Assembly: GCF_048569485.1 (NCBI RefSeq)
Contig: NC_134357.1
Location: forward strand, 355,634,709 to 355,698,708
Direction of reading: 5' to 3'
Length of the DNA: 64,000 nucleotides
Source of the DNA: Anomaloglossus baeobatrachus
Taxonomy: Eukaryota > Chordata > Amphibia > Anura > Aromobatidae
Positions within the stretch are counted from its first letter, which is position 1, and the number at the start of each line of letters is the position of its first letter. The position numbers and the translations under genes were made by a program. Below the pieces are notes generated by a model, which saw nothing but the letters and a program-made list of their open reading frames with translations, was not told the DNA's origin and searched no databases. Shown in pieces: positions 22,737 to 34,099 of this stretch.

Positions 22737-22970
22737 CTAGTGATGAGCGAGCATTACCATGCTCGGGTGCTTGGTACTCGTAATGAGCAACCGGACAGGC
22801 TTGACTTGTGTATCGGGTATAATGGAAGTCAATGGGGAACTCAAGCATTTTTTGGTAAAGACTCGTGTTTGCCATTGACTGCCATTATACTCGGTACAGA
22901 CGTCAAGCCCGTCCGATTGCTTGTTACGAGTATGGAGCACCCGAGCATGGTAGTGCTCATTCATCACTAG
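22737..22970. mobile_element. Foldback MITE (near-complete hairpin)
   Basis: The two halves are inverted copies: CTAGTGATGAGCGAGCA at the left and TGCTCATTCATCACTAG at the right, continuing inward with ACCATGCTCGGGTGCT / AGCACCCGAGCATGGT. A short loop lies near 22855. 234 bp, no coding capacity; open frames on both strands mirror each other because of the palindrome. A diverged relative lies at about 55690-55925. Confidence 0.8.
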
Positions 22971-23429
22971 TTACAACATATTTCTTAGCGTTGTTTACTA
23001 TGGTGGAAAACCTCTTGAAGTACAAGAACCAAATCTGGCATCACGAGAATTCTTGACTGGCAGCTATACTGTATCTCCCACATCTTCCATACACATAAGC
23101 ATTTGGCTCTACCAAGTATGACTGTATTTTCAATGGCGAGTGAGGAAAAAGCCACGGCCATATGCATTTTACTTGCTTTAAAAATAAATTTATTGTTACA
23201 CACCAAAAGTCGCAAATCCTTTTAAAAGTTTCAAAATTGAAAACTCTCCCAGAAATATTATTACTAACACTATTATAATAACCGCAACATTTGGTTAAAG
23301 TCTTATTTTATGAATCTAAAACATCTGGATAAACAAATATGTTGAGGGAAAAATAGACTCAGAGGAAACTTAAAAAGTTGAGCAAAATGTTTAGAGAGTA
23401 AGGTGCAAATACTAAAGAAACTAAAAAAG
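22971..23429. other. No gene or repeat recognised
   Basis: A/T-rich sequence without supported features. Confidence 0.35.
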
Positions 23430-23840
23430 GAGCAATTTGCGCCATAAAACTGCAGAAACAGCCATCATGCGACGAACCTCAGCCTCGGGGGGCGGGCTGG
23501 TACTGAGGAGGGGAGGACCGGCGCTGAGGAGGGCAGGGAAGGATTTATCTCCCTCTTTCCTCCGTAGCCGGCCACTGCCATTCTCGCCCTGCACTCGCGG
23601 TACACCAGTGTACTGCGAGTGCAGTGCGATTTTTCTCTCGCCCCATAGACTTGAATGGGTGTGAGAGAATCCAGGAACGCATTACAGTCGCAGCATGCCG
23701 GGATTGTTTTCTCGGTCCGATTAGGGCTGAGAAAATAAATCGCTCATGGCTGCTGACACATAGGCTAATATTGGTCCGAGTAGAATGCGATGTTATACCG
23801 CATTCCACTTGCTCCGATTTTCATGCCATGTGTCTTAGGC
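23430..23840. repeat. CpG-rich MITE-like segment
   Basis: A sharp GC-rich island in A/T-rich surroundings, with the short inverted repeat CACTCGCGGTACA/TGTACTGCGAGTG near 23592-23622 and text typical of the other MITEs here (CATAGACTTGAATGGG, ATGTGTCTTAGG). The right end may be the TTAGG near 23836. No clear partner end was found. Confidence 0.4.
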
Positions 23841-24799
23841 CATAGGCATGGACTATGTGGCTGGAGAAAACCTGTTTGGCCATATGGCAGGTTCGATACT
23901 GTTTAACATAGAGACAGCAAGGTAAATCTCTTATACTGAATCTTAATAACCTGCTGTCATACATTGTAGTCCTAGAGCAGTGGACAATGACAACTAGAGA
24001 AAATAATGACATGAAAAGGATGTGTGTGATTTCCTCATGTTCTGTGTATGATTGTGTATGTAACCACCAATCCATTCTTTACTTTCTACTCCACAGACTT
24101 TTGCGACAGAGATAGTGTGCATGCAGTGGCGTATCGTCAATATAGGCAAAACACGCCACTGCTATGGGGTCCGTGAGCGGCTGCCAGCGGTGTCAGCTCC
24201 AGCACTGGGCCCCCAAATGTATCGGTATCGCAGATGCCGATAAAGTTGAAACCGATGATGATACAAAGTGCATCATTGCTTCTCATCATTGTCCCCTGTG
24301 TCTGTGCTCTCTGACAGTTCAGCACAGCAGTGACATCACTACTACGCGCCAGTCACCACCGTATTGAGATGTGTAGAGTACAGATAGTGGGCAAACGAGG
24401 AGCAGTGGCAGGGGAATGAGGAGAGGTGAGTATGCAGGATCAGACTGGGACAGCGAGGTATCCCCCAAAGGGCCTCGGGTCCTCAGTGGGCCCCTCCCAT
24501 GCTTCCTATAGGGCTGGTAAACCCCAGGCTTGTAGTCATGGGCTGGGCTAGGGCAGGGGACCCCAGGCAGCTCCACCAGTGGCTGTGCCGGGGCCGCCTG
24601 TGTCTATGTCGGCCGGGGCTGCACTTCCCTTTCAGTTGTTCATGTGCTGCCCCAGCCATGTCACAGTTAACAGATGCTGCCTGTGTCTGCTAACTGTGAT
24701 ACCACGCTGTGCACCCTGGACTCCTACTTCCCGCTGGAGAGGATCTGTAATGGAGCCTACAGGCCGGACTGGAGACAAGCGGGGGGAAGGTAAGAACTC

Positions 24800-25359
24800 C
24801 ACTAATATGTGTGTATGTTTGTGTATGTTTTATATTTCTGTTTATATGACACTTTTTTGTATGAATGAGTATATATCTGTGTACATGTGTATGTATGTAT
24901 GTATATGCCTGTGTCTATGTATTTGTGCTTGTCTGTGCATGTGCTTGTCTGCGTTTTGTATGCATATATGTGTGACCACATAAACACACCACATACAGTG
25001 TGTGCAGGCGTGTGTGTGTGTTTCTACATATGTGTGGATTTCTGTGCATGTGTTTGCCTGTTTGCATGTCTACTTATGTGTGTGTGCATGTGCCTGACTG
25101 CATTCTTGTGCATGTCTGTATATGTGCGTGCGTCTGTCTGTGTGGTTATGTATGTGTGCATGTCTGCGTTCATGTGCACGTCTGTGTGAATATGTGCATG
25201 TGTCTGTTTACATGCACCTGTCTGCATGTGTGTACATTTTTCTGCGTTTTTGCATGTTTGTGTGTCTGCCTATGTGTACGTGTGCCTGATTGTGTGTGTG
25301 TCAGCATATCTGTACATTTGTCTGTGTCTACATGTGTGCATGCCTCTGTGTTTACGTGT
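24800..25359. repeat. TG-rich minisatellite, left part
   Basis: Imperfect repeats built of TGTGTATG, TGTCTGTGTGCATG and TGCCTG words. It is cut by the retrotransposon at 25360 and resumes at 30389. Open frames of 100-145 codons rich in Cys, Val and Met are products of the repeat. Confidence 0.85.
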
Positions 25360-25660
25360 TGTGAGACTGTGACTGGGGTTATCTATGACGGCCGGTATGT
25401 CTCGCCCCGGTTGTGCTCACTCCATGATAGAAAGTAAATCCACTCTAGGGTTAATGCTGTTTCCCTACAGGCTGAAGGAAGGGTTAAATGGAAACAGGAA
25501 CAAGGGCAGGTGTGCCGGGTGTGAGGGAGTGAACAGAACTCTGCTGGAGAGGCACATGTATATTGTTGTGGACTTTTGTTTGGACATTAAACCGTGTGCT
25601 GTGAACCTTAATGCCTGGATCCCGTGTCTTCTGCTGCGCAGCCGACCACGCTACCTCACA
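25360..25660 (+). repeat. 5' LTR of retrotransposon A
   Basis: Starts TGTGAGACTG, ends ACCTCACA, 301 bp. Two bases downstream begins TGGTGGAGAATGCGGGC, a likely tRNA primer-binding site; I could not assign the tRNA. A similar site follows the 5' LTR of retrotransposon B. Confidence 0.9.
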
Positions 25661-25728
25661 TATGGTGGAGAATGCGGGCATGCCAGCCCGGTGAGGTGTA
25701 GCTTCCATTTCTGGTGACCCGGTAGCAC

Positions 25729-26550
25729 ATGTCCTGGATTCAAGCGGCTATACTACAGCCCAAACCCGGCAACGCCATGGAGGACATACTAAAGCAGCTG
25801 GCTCAGGCTACTGCACAGCAACAACAGATGAATACACACCTGCTCCGGACGTTGGATCATCAGCAGCAACAGCACCAGCAATCCTTGAAATTGCAGGAAC
25901 AGAGGCACCAAGAACAGATGGTCCTCCTGGCCAAGTCGATCCGTGCCGGACCGGCAGCAACAACCCCGGGACCGGGTGACGACGGCAGCGTCCGGAAAGC
26001 GGTGAGACAAGCGTTGCAAAAGATGACCCCGGGGGATGATGTGGAAGCGTTCCTGGCGGTGTTTGAGCGGGTGGCCGAGCGGGAAAAGCTGCCGACCCCC
26101 CAGTGGGCTGAGGTATTGTCACCCTATCTGATGGGGGAACCCCAAAAAGCGTACCTGGACCTCTGTACCGAGGACGCCATTGACTATGCGACCCTGAAAG
26201 CCGAAATATTGGCTCGGTTGGGGGTGAATACCTATGTACGGGCTCAGCGGGTTAATCAGTGGTTCTATGAGGAATCCAAACCCGTACCCTCCCAGGCCTA
26301 TGACTTGTTGCATCTTGTAAAAAAGTGGTTGCAGCCTGACACTCTGAGCCCGGCGCAAATGGTGCAAAGGGAAGCAGTGGATCGTTTTGTGCGTACTTTA
26401 CCCGTCATCATTCAACGGTGGGTAGGACAGGGTGACCCGAGTACCCTGGACCAATTAGTGTCCCTGGTAGAGCGGCATGTGGCTACGCAGGACTTGATAC
26501 GGGACACTGAGACTTTGCGTACCGCCCGTCGGTCCGGCCAAGCCTAGGGC
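25729..26550 (+). other. Gag region of retrotransposon A
   Basis: Starts with a Gln-rich helical segment, then a capsid-like domain (motifs VEAFLAVFERVAERE, QKAYLDL, LKAEILARLGV, YDLLHLVKKWLQP). The last part resembles the vertebrate SCAN domain, which has been traced to gag of Gmr1-like elements. The zinc knuckle CWRCQRVGHMEAQC lies just downstream at about 26680. Confidence 0.8.
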
Positions 26551-26572
26551 CAAGGACCCACCGCTGACAACG

Positions 26573-28693
26573 GTGCAGGAGTCCGCTACCGTCCCGGCTG
26601 AGGCCGTGCCCACCGTTCCTGAGGTCCGGAAGGTTCTGTACCCTAAACGACAACTTGTCAAGGGGGTTTCCTTCCCTATTAGATGTTGGCGGTGCCAGCG
26701 GGTGGGACATATGGAAGCCCAGTGTCCACTGACCACGGAGCCCATGGATTGTGGGGTTACCCGGCGGGGTTCAATGTATGCTCAGGTGGTGTGTACCGCT
26801 GACCTGGTCTCCCCAGAGACCGAGCCCCACTTGTGCCAAATACAGGTGAATGGATGTCCGGTTACAGGATTGTTGGATTCCGGAAGCTTAGTGACCCTGG
26901 TGCGATCCACCTTGAGGGCTAAAGTAAAGGCCACAGGACGTACCGTGGGGGTGGTTTGCATACATGGGGACCGCCGAGACTATCCCACGGGGATTGTCAC
27001 CATCACAGCACCTTGCGGTCAGGTGCAACATGAGGTGGGACATCTTAACACTCTTCCCTATGACGTGATCCTAGGAAGGGATCTGCCCTATTTTTGGACT
27101 TTATGGAAGGGACCCCCTAAGTCTCCTCAGATATTGGTCAGTCCGGGACCTGAGCCCTACAATCCTGAATCCGGGACACCTGCCGTAGGGGTCCCCATGA
27201 TAGGGACAGAATGTGAACCCGATAGGTCGCCCCTAGAGGTATTGGCAGGAGAGGCGGAGACGGTCGAACCCATCCCGGAGTTGGAGGCGTCCCCGGATAC
27301 GTTTGGGACAGCCCAACTCCAGGACCCGACATTAATACATGCCCGGAGTCGGGTGACAGTAATTGACGGGGTGGCACAGCTGCCCAGTGCCCAGGTAAGG
27401 TACCCCCATTTCGCTCTTAAGCAGGATTTACTCTACCGGGTAGATGAAATACGGGGCGTGGGGGTAGAGCAGTTGGTGGTGCCCCAGCCGCATCGCCGGC
27501 GGGTCCTCGACTTGGCTCATAAACACCTGATGAGTGGCCACCTAGGGGTCAAGAAAACGCAGGAGCGAATATTGCAAAGGTTCTATTGGCCCGGGGTCTT
27601 TGGGGAGGTAAAACGGTTCTGCGAAACCTGCCCGGAGTGTCAGCTTACCGCACCCCTGACCCATTTTCGCAGTCCGTTGGTACTGTTACCCATTATAGAA
27701 GTCCCTTTTGAACGGATAGGGATTGATCTGGTGGGGCCCCTCGTAAAGTCCGCTCGAGGGCACCAACACATCCTAGTGATCGTTGACTATGCCACCCGGT
27801 ATCCCGAGGCGATACCTCTCAGACATACTGCAGCAAAGCTTATAGCTCGGGAGTTGTTTGCTGTGTTCTGCCGGGTGGGGTTGCCCAAGGAGATCCTTAC
27901 GGATCAGGGGACCCCATTCATGTCTAAAGTGACCAAAGAGCTATGCCGGCTACTCCAGATCAAGCAGTTGCGTACGTCTGTGTATCATCCTCAAACGGAC
28001 GGTTTAGTCGAGCGTTTCAATAAAACCCTGAAAACCATGCTCAAAAGGGTGATTTCAAAAGACGGAAAAGACTGGGATATGATGCTTCCCTATTTGATGT
28101 TTGCCATCCGTGAGGTGCCACAGGCATCCACGGGGTTTTCGCCTTTTGAATTGTTATACGGGCGACATCCCCGGGGATTGTTGGACCTGGCAAAGGAAAC
28201 ATGGGAGCAAGAGCCCACCCCCCATAAAAGTGTGATTGAACACATTTTAGGAATGCAGAACCGCATAAGCGCGGTCATGCCAATTGTGAAGGAGCATTTA
28301 CAGGAGGCTCAGGCCGCGCAAAGCGGCCGCTACAATAGACAAGCCACCGTGCGGACCTTTAAACCCGGGGATCGGGTGTTGGTATTAATCCCCACGGCGG
28401 AGAGTAAATTCCTGGCTCAGTGGCATGGCCCCTACGAGATAAAGGAAAGAGTCGGGGTGGTTAACTATAAAGTATTGCAGCCCGGTAGGCGGAAACCTGA
28501 ACAAATATACCATGTCAACCTATTAAAACCTTGGCAGGAACGGGAAAGCCTGATGGCTGTTTTTTCCCCATCTCCCTCCTCTTCGGGTCGTTCACATCCG
28601 GCTCCAGCGACCTCCGGAGAGGACGAACCGGAAGTAAGGATTGGAGAAGCCCTCACCAAGACACAGAGGCGAGAGGCCAGACGGTTGGTTTAG
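26573..28693 (+). other. Zinc knuckle, protease and integrase region of retrotransposon A
   Basis: In order: a CCHC zinc knuckle; an aspartic protease with LLDSGSLVTLV; an integrase with an H-H-C-C zinc finger (HKHLMSGHLG ... CETCPEC) and the core signatures IDLVGPL, VDYATRYPEAI, LTDQGTPF and GLVERFNKTLK; and a C-terminal domain with GDRVLVLIP and GPYEI. No chromodomain was recognised. Confidence 0.88.
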
Positions 28694-28699
28694 CAGAAC

Positions 28700-30063
28700 C
28701 CCGATGTCTTCTCCGAGCTGCCCGGTAGGACCAGTCTGATACAACATGATATTGTCACCGAGCCCCACCTGAAGGTACGCCTGAAGTCATACCGGGTACC
28801 GGAGGCTCGACGACAAGCCATATCAGAGGAAGTAAAGACAATGTTACGCCTGGGGGTCATCGAAAAATCCCGGAGTGAATGGGCTAGTCCGATTGTCCTA
28901 ATACCAAAACCCGATGGCTCCTTAAGGTTCTGCAATGACTTTAGGAGATTGAACGAAATATCCAAGTTCGATCTCTACCCCATGCCCCGGGAGGATGAGC
29001 TGATTGACAGGCTGGGACAGGCGCGATATTTTACCACGCTCGACCTGACCAAGGGGTACTGGCAGGTGCCACTGACGGAGTCCGCCAAGGAGAAAAACGC
29101 TTTTGTTACGCCGGAGGGTCTCTTCCACTATGTTGTCTTGCCTTTTGGGTTACATGGCGCTCCGGCCACGTTCCAGAGGTTGATGGACTTAGTGCTGGAA
29201 CCCCACCAGGCATATGCATCAGCGTACCTTGATGACATCATTATTTACAGCTCCGATTGGCAGACCCACTTGGAACAGGTACAAGCGGTGGTGGACGCGC
29301 TTCGAACAGCCGGATTGACAGCCAATCCCAAGAAAAGTGCGTTGGGACTCACGGAAGCCCGCTACTTGGGCTACGTGATAGGCCAAGGAGTGATTAAGCC
29401 CCAAATTAACAAGGTTGAGGCGATCCAGAAGTGGCCTAGACCCCTGACCACGAAGCAGGTTAGGGCCTTCCTGGGTATCGTGGGGTACTACAGGAGGTTT
29501 GTAAAGGATTTTTCGGGACTATCAGCCCCCTTGACGGACCTTCTCAAAGGCAAGAAGTCCGTCATGGTGCGCTGGACTCCGCAGGCCGAGGACTCCTTCC
29601 GGGCCCTGAAGGGGGTCCTGTGCGGACAGCCCGTTCTTGTACACCCTGATTTCCGGAAGGAATTCATAGTACAGACTGACGCCTCAGAGGTCGGCCTGGG
29701 GGCAGTGCTGTCTCAGGTGGTTCAGGGGGAGGAACACCCCGTCACCTTCTTAAGTAGGAAGCTCACCCCTCCCGAGCGGAATTATAGCGTAGTGGAGAAG
29801 GAGTGCCTGGCGATCAAGTGGGCCTTGGAGTCCCTACGTTATTACCTGCTGGGACGGCAGTTTCGCTTGGTGACGGATCACTCTCCACTGGTCTGGATGA
29901 GGTCCGCCAAGGAACGGAATGCCCGGGTTACCCGGTGGTTCCTTTCTCTGCAGAACTTCCAGTTTACGGTTGAACACCGGGCCGGTAGGTTGCAGGGCAA
30001 CGCCGATGCCTTGTCCCGCGGCCCGTGTTTGATGGCGGGAGTTCAACCCCGCACGCTTGAACT
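28700..30063 (+). other. Reverse transcriptase and RNase H region of retrotransposon A
   Basis: Reverse transcriptase signatures are SPIVLIPKPDGSLRFCNDFR, FTTLDLTKGYWQVPL, VLPFGLHGAPATFQRLMD and the YLDDIII active-site box. RNase H follows, with FIVQTDASEVGLGAVLSQ, VVEKECLAIKWALE and LVTDHSPLVWM. A purine-rich tract just before the 3' LTR (30064-30076) is the likely plus-strand primer site. Confidence 0.88.
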
Positions 30064-30076
30064 GAGGGGGGGGGTA

Positions 30077-30388
30077 TGTGAGACTGTGACCGGGGTTATC
30101 TATGACGGCCGGTATGTCTCGCCCCGGTTGTGCTCACTCCATGATAGAAAGTAAATCCACTCTAGGGTTAATGCTGTTTCCCTACAGGCTGAAGGAAGGG
30201 TTAAATGGAAACAGGAACAAGGGCAGGTGTGCCGGGTGTGAGGGAGTGAACAGAACTCCCTGAGTTCTCTGCTGGAGAGGCACATGTATATTGTTGTGGA
30301 CTTTTGTTTGGACATTAAACCGTGTGCTGTGAACCTTAATGCCTGGATCCCGTGTCTTCTGCTGCGCAGCCGACCACGCTACCTCACA
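30077..30388 (+). repeat. 3' LTR of retrotransposon A
   Basis: 312 bp, near-identical to the 5' LTR, ending CTCACA followed by the GTGT target copy. Confidence 0.9.
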
Positions 30389-30660
30389 GTGTGTATACAT
30401 GTATGTGCTTGTCTGTATGAGTGTGTATGTCTGTGTGCATTTTTATGCATGTCTGTGCCTATCTGCGTATGTCTGTTTGCATATGTCTGTGTGCGTCTGT
30501 GTGCATGCATTTGTCTGACTGTCTTCGTATATCTGTGTGTCTATGTATGTAAGCGTAAGTGTGCATAGATGTGTGTCTACATATGTTTGCACGTCAGTGT
30601 ATCTGTGTATGTGTGTCTGTGCCCATCTGCATGCATGTGTCAGTGTGTGCCTGTCTTCAT
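30389..30660. repeat. TG-rich minisatellite, right part
   Basis: Continues the array of 24800-25359 after the retrotransposon, with the same TGTGTATGTCTGTGTGCAT words. Confidence 0.85.
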
Positions 30661-30839
30661 GCTACATAACATCTTTTAACATCGTTGCTATGCACCGCAC
30701 TCTGATGTTAGCGCTCGGCCTCGGTTGGGTGGGCTGGTCATTTTACAGCGCCACATAAGAAGCCGCAAGAGGATGCCGGGGGAGCGCAGGGAGGTGCCAA
30801 GAAACTTTTTGATCCTCCCTTTGTGAATGGACAGAGTAG

Positions 30840-31265
30840 GGGATAAAAGAGCCCAGAATGGGACAGTTTAGGGGCCTGGGATGCAGGAACATAGGAGCCC
30901 AGGATGAGGCAGTTTAGGGGCCTGGGATGGATCAACATAGGAGCCTAAGATGGGGCTGTTTAGGGCCTTAGGATGGAGGAACCTATGGTCCCAGTATGGG
31001 ACAGTTTAGGAGCCTGGGATGAAGGAATATAGGAGCCCAGGAGGAGGCAGTTTAGAGGCCTGGGATGGAGGAACATAGGAGCCCTGGAGGAGGCAGTTTA
31101 GGGGGCTTGATTGAGGAATATAGGGGTCCAGGATAGGGTCGTTTAGGGGCCCAGGGTGGTGCAGTGTAGTGGCTTGGGATGGAGGAACATAGGGGCCCAG
31201 GATGGGAGATATTATTAAATACAGGGGTCCAGAAAGGGAGATATTAAATAAAGGGAGCCAGGATG
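30840..31265. repeat. Minisatellite, unit about 45 bp
   Basis: Diverged units built on GGAACATAGGAGCCCAGGAT and GGCAGTTTAGGGGCCTGGGA. About eight to nine units, decaying to the right. Part of the hAT-like composite. Confidence 0.8.
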
Positions 31266-31279
31266 AGGCACATAATAAA

Positions 31280-31588
31280 ACTATGTTCACACAGGGCATC
31301 TTTTACTGCATTTTTGAGGTCACAAAGATGCACCTAAATGCATGCATTTCCTTCTCCCAGCAAAGTCTATGAGATTTCTATTTTGCTGTCCCCACGGTGT
31401 ATCTTTTTTTTGGCTGCGGTTTTGATGATGCAGCATATCAATTCTCTTTGTGCTTTTGTTAGTGTTTTTTCCATAGATTTGACTTAAAAAATGCATTGGG
31501 CAAAACACTATAAAAATGCATGCATTTTTTTGGCAAAAAAATTCTGCATCTTTGTGGTAAAAAAAAGATGCAGTGTGTAAACATAGCC
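31280..31588. mobile_element. MITE with TATGTTCACACA-type ends
   Basis: Left end AACTATGTTCACACAGGGCA and right end, as reverse complement, GGCTATGTTTACACACTGCA, with TAA next to both (31277-31279 region and 31589-31591). The next MITE starts directly after this TAA. Confidence 0.6.
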
Positions 31589-31591
31589 TAA

Positions 31592-32144
31592 AAGCCACTT
31601 TACACACTGCGATATTGGTACCGATATCGCTAGCGTGGGTACCCGCCCCCATCGGTTGTGCGACACGGGCAAATCTCTGCCCGTGTCGCACAACATCGCC
31701 CGGACCCGTCACACTACTTACCTTCCCTGCGACGTCGCTGTGACCGGCAAACCGCCTCCTTTCTAAGGGGGTCGGTTCATTCAGTGTCATAGCGACGTCA
31801 CAGCAGCGTCACTGAACTGCTGCCCAATAGAAGCGGAGGGGCGGAGATGAGTGGGACGAACACCCCGCCCACCTCCTTCCTTCTGAATTGTGGCCGGGAG
31901 GCAGGTAAGGAGAGCTTCCTCGTTCCTGCGGTGTCACACGGAGCAATGTGTGCTGCTGCAGTAACGATATTTGAGAATGGACCCCCATGTCACTGATGAG
32001 CGATTTTGCACGTTTTTGCGACGATGCAAAATCGCTCATAGGTGTCACACGCAACGGCATCGATACATCGGCTGGATGTGCGTCACAAAATCCGTGACCC
32101 CAACGAGATCGCTGTAGCGATCTCATAGCGTGTAAAGCCCACTT
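31592..32144. mobile_element. MITE of the GGCTGCTTTACAC family (copy 3)
   Basis: Ends AAGCCACTTTACAC and, reverse complement, AAGTGGGCTTTACAC; flanks TAA on the left and TAC on the right. 553 bp. The core has CCTCCTTTCTAAGGGGG and AGCGACGTCAC in common with the other copies. Confidence 0.8.
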
Positions 32145-32550
32145 TACTGTATGGAGCCATAATGTTGAACATACATCATTGGTTTATTATGGCAAATAGT
32201 GGAGATAATTACTGTAGGGGCAAATTAGGGGACATTATTACTGATGAAATATAATATAATTTTGAGGATACTGTCTTCCACGGGGGAACAAAAGTCTGAT
32301 GTAGTGTAAAAATTGGGGGAAAAAGTGTGGAATTGCTCTGGGAGTGATCAGCTATAGGTGACTGTGTGTTATTTTCTGCAGAGTCGCGTCACGGCAGGAA
32401 GAAGTGATGGCGGTCAGTGCTGGATGAAAAGGATAAGCGAAGATGAATAACCTCAGCAAGAGACGTCACTGGTAAGTCAGTGTGTTACATGTACACACAC
32501 TATACACTGTATACAGAGCTCCTGTGTATAATGTTACTGGTGATCAATGT

Positions 32551-34099
32551 CAGGGCCGCCATCAGGGCATTACTACTGTGCCTGGTGTAGGGGGCCTGGT
32601 GAAGAGAGGAGGCCTGGACAGGCCCGGGGTAATTACTTATCTTTATTAAGCCCCCGCCAGCATGGGCCCCTCCTCTTCACCAGGCCCCAGTCACAGCAGC
32701 AGCAGAGGGGCCCAGCGGTGTCGCTTCACTTCCTTACATGACTAATTTGCATGCGAAGGGGCAGAGCATGCAAATTAGTCATGTGGTGGAGTGGAGGCAG
32801 GGTCATTGGAGCGGAGCAGGGTGCCGGCGCGTCATCCCTGGGCCTTGCAGAAGTGTGGTGAGATCATCACTCTGCGACCTCATTACACTCCTGCAAGTAG
32901 CAGCGGCTGAGGTGGCGAGGACGCGGCAACCAGCGGGACAGGTAAGCGCTGTGAGCTTAAGACAATCGCCGGGTGGGGTAGCGTGGCCCGCCCTGCCCCA
33001 CCCGTTGATCTCTGCCCAGGGGGCGCTGATCTCATCCTGGGGGGGGCCGCTCATCTCAGAAGGGGGCACTGATCTCAGCCGGGGGTCCGGGCGCTGATCT
33101 TAGCCCGGGGGGCCTCTGATCTCAGCCCGGGGGGGGGGGTCGCTGATCTAAGCCAGGGGAGACCGTTGCTCTCAGACGGGGGGCGGGAGCGGCGCTGACC
33201 TCAGACTGGGGGGGGCCTGCCGTCCCCAGCCCCTGCCTTACCTCAGCTAGATGCGCGGGAGGGCGCTGAAATGCATCACGGGCAGGTTAGTATAATGTGA
33301 ATCATGTGTTATGTGCTGTCTGTATGTGTTATGTGCTGTCTGTATGTGTTATGTATAAGATACAGTATGTGTGTCCTGTATAGTGTGCAATATGTACCTG
33401 TCTGTCTATGTATACTGTCAGTCTATGTATACTATCTGTCTGTATATACTGTGTCTGTATATACTGTGTCTGTGTATACTGTCTTTCTGTGTATACTATC
33501 TGTATATATAAACTCTGTCTGTGTATATAGTCTGTCTGTATATACTATCTGTCTGTGTATACAGTCTGTCTTTACATATTGTCTGACTATACAGTCTGTC
33601 TGTCTGTGTATACAGTCAGTCTGTGTATACAGTCAGTCTGTGTATATAGTCTGTCTGTCTGTTTGTGTATACAGTCTGTCTGTCTGTGTGTGTATGCTGT
33701 CTGCCTGTCTGTGTATACAGTCTGCCTGTCTGTTTGTGTATACAGTCTGTCTGTCTGTGTGTGTATGCTGTCTGCCTGTCTGTGTATACAGTCTGTCTGT
33801 CTGTGTATACAGTCTGTCTGTCTGTGTATACAGTCTGTCTGTGTATACAGTCTGTCTGTCTGTGTATGCTGTCTGTCTGTGTGTGTATACTGTCTGTCTG
33901 TCTGTGTATACAGTCTGTCTGTGTATACTGTCTATGTGTATACATGTATATCATACATACATGTTTTTGCAAAAGTGGCAGTGAGACTGTAGGAAATTTG
34001 AGGGGTGGAGGCGGAGCTGGGGTGGAGCCTGGGCGGAGTCTCAAGGGGGCCCGAAAATTTTGCCAGTATGGGGTCCTGAAATTCCTAGTGGCGGCCCTG
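32551..34099. mobile_element. hAT element, non-autonomous, with an internal minisatellite
   Basis: Inverted ends CAGGGCCGCCA / TGGCGGCCCTG. The 8-base flanks ATCAATGT (32543-32550) and ATCACTGT (34100-34107) differ at one base, a hAT-size target duplication. 1549 bp. Inside lie G-rich repeats with GCTGATCTCAGCCC words (32995-33215) and a GTCTGTCTGTGTATACA array. No transposase. It is nested in the larger hAT-like composite. Confidence 0.8.
33300..33955. repeat. GTCTGTCTGTGTATACA minisatellite
   Basis: Degenerate short-unit repeat of TCTGTCTGTG and TATACAGTC words. Several overlapping frames of 140-230 codons on both strands are by-products of the repeat. Confidence 0.9.

Larger units (their letters stand above)
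25360..30388 (+). mobile_element. LTR retrotransposon A, Ty3/Gypsy superfamily, Gmr1-like
   Basis: A fossil copy with both LTRs (25360-25660 and 30077-30388) and a duplicated GTGT on each side. The parts in order are gag, protease, integrase, reverse transcriptase and RNase H. Integrase before reverse transcriptase is the Copia-like order, but the enzymes read as Ty3/Gypsy; this combination is the known signature of the Gmr1 group of deuterostome elements. The copy is nearly full length with about two interruptions in its frames. The LTRs are almost identical apart from one short length difference, so the insertion is young. It sits in a TG-rich minisatellite inside the hAT composite. Confidence 0.9.

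Noticed and set aside
24579-25437. Cys/Val/Met-rich frames resembling a membrane protein
   Set aside because: Low-complexity TG-rich minisatellite.
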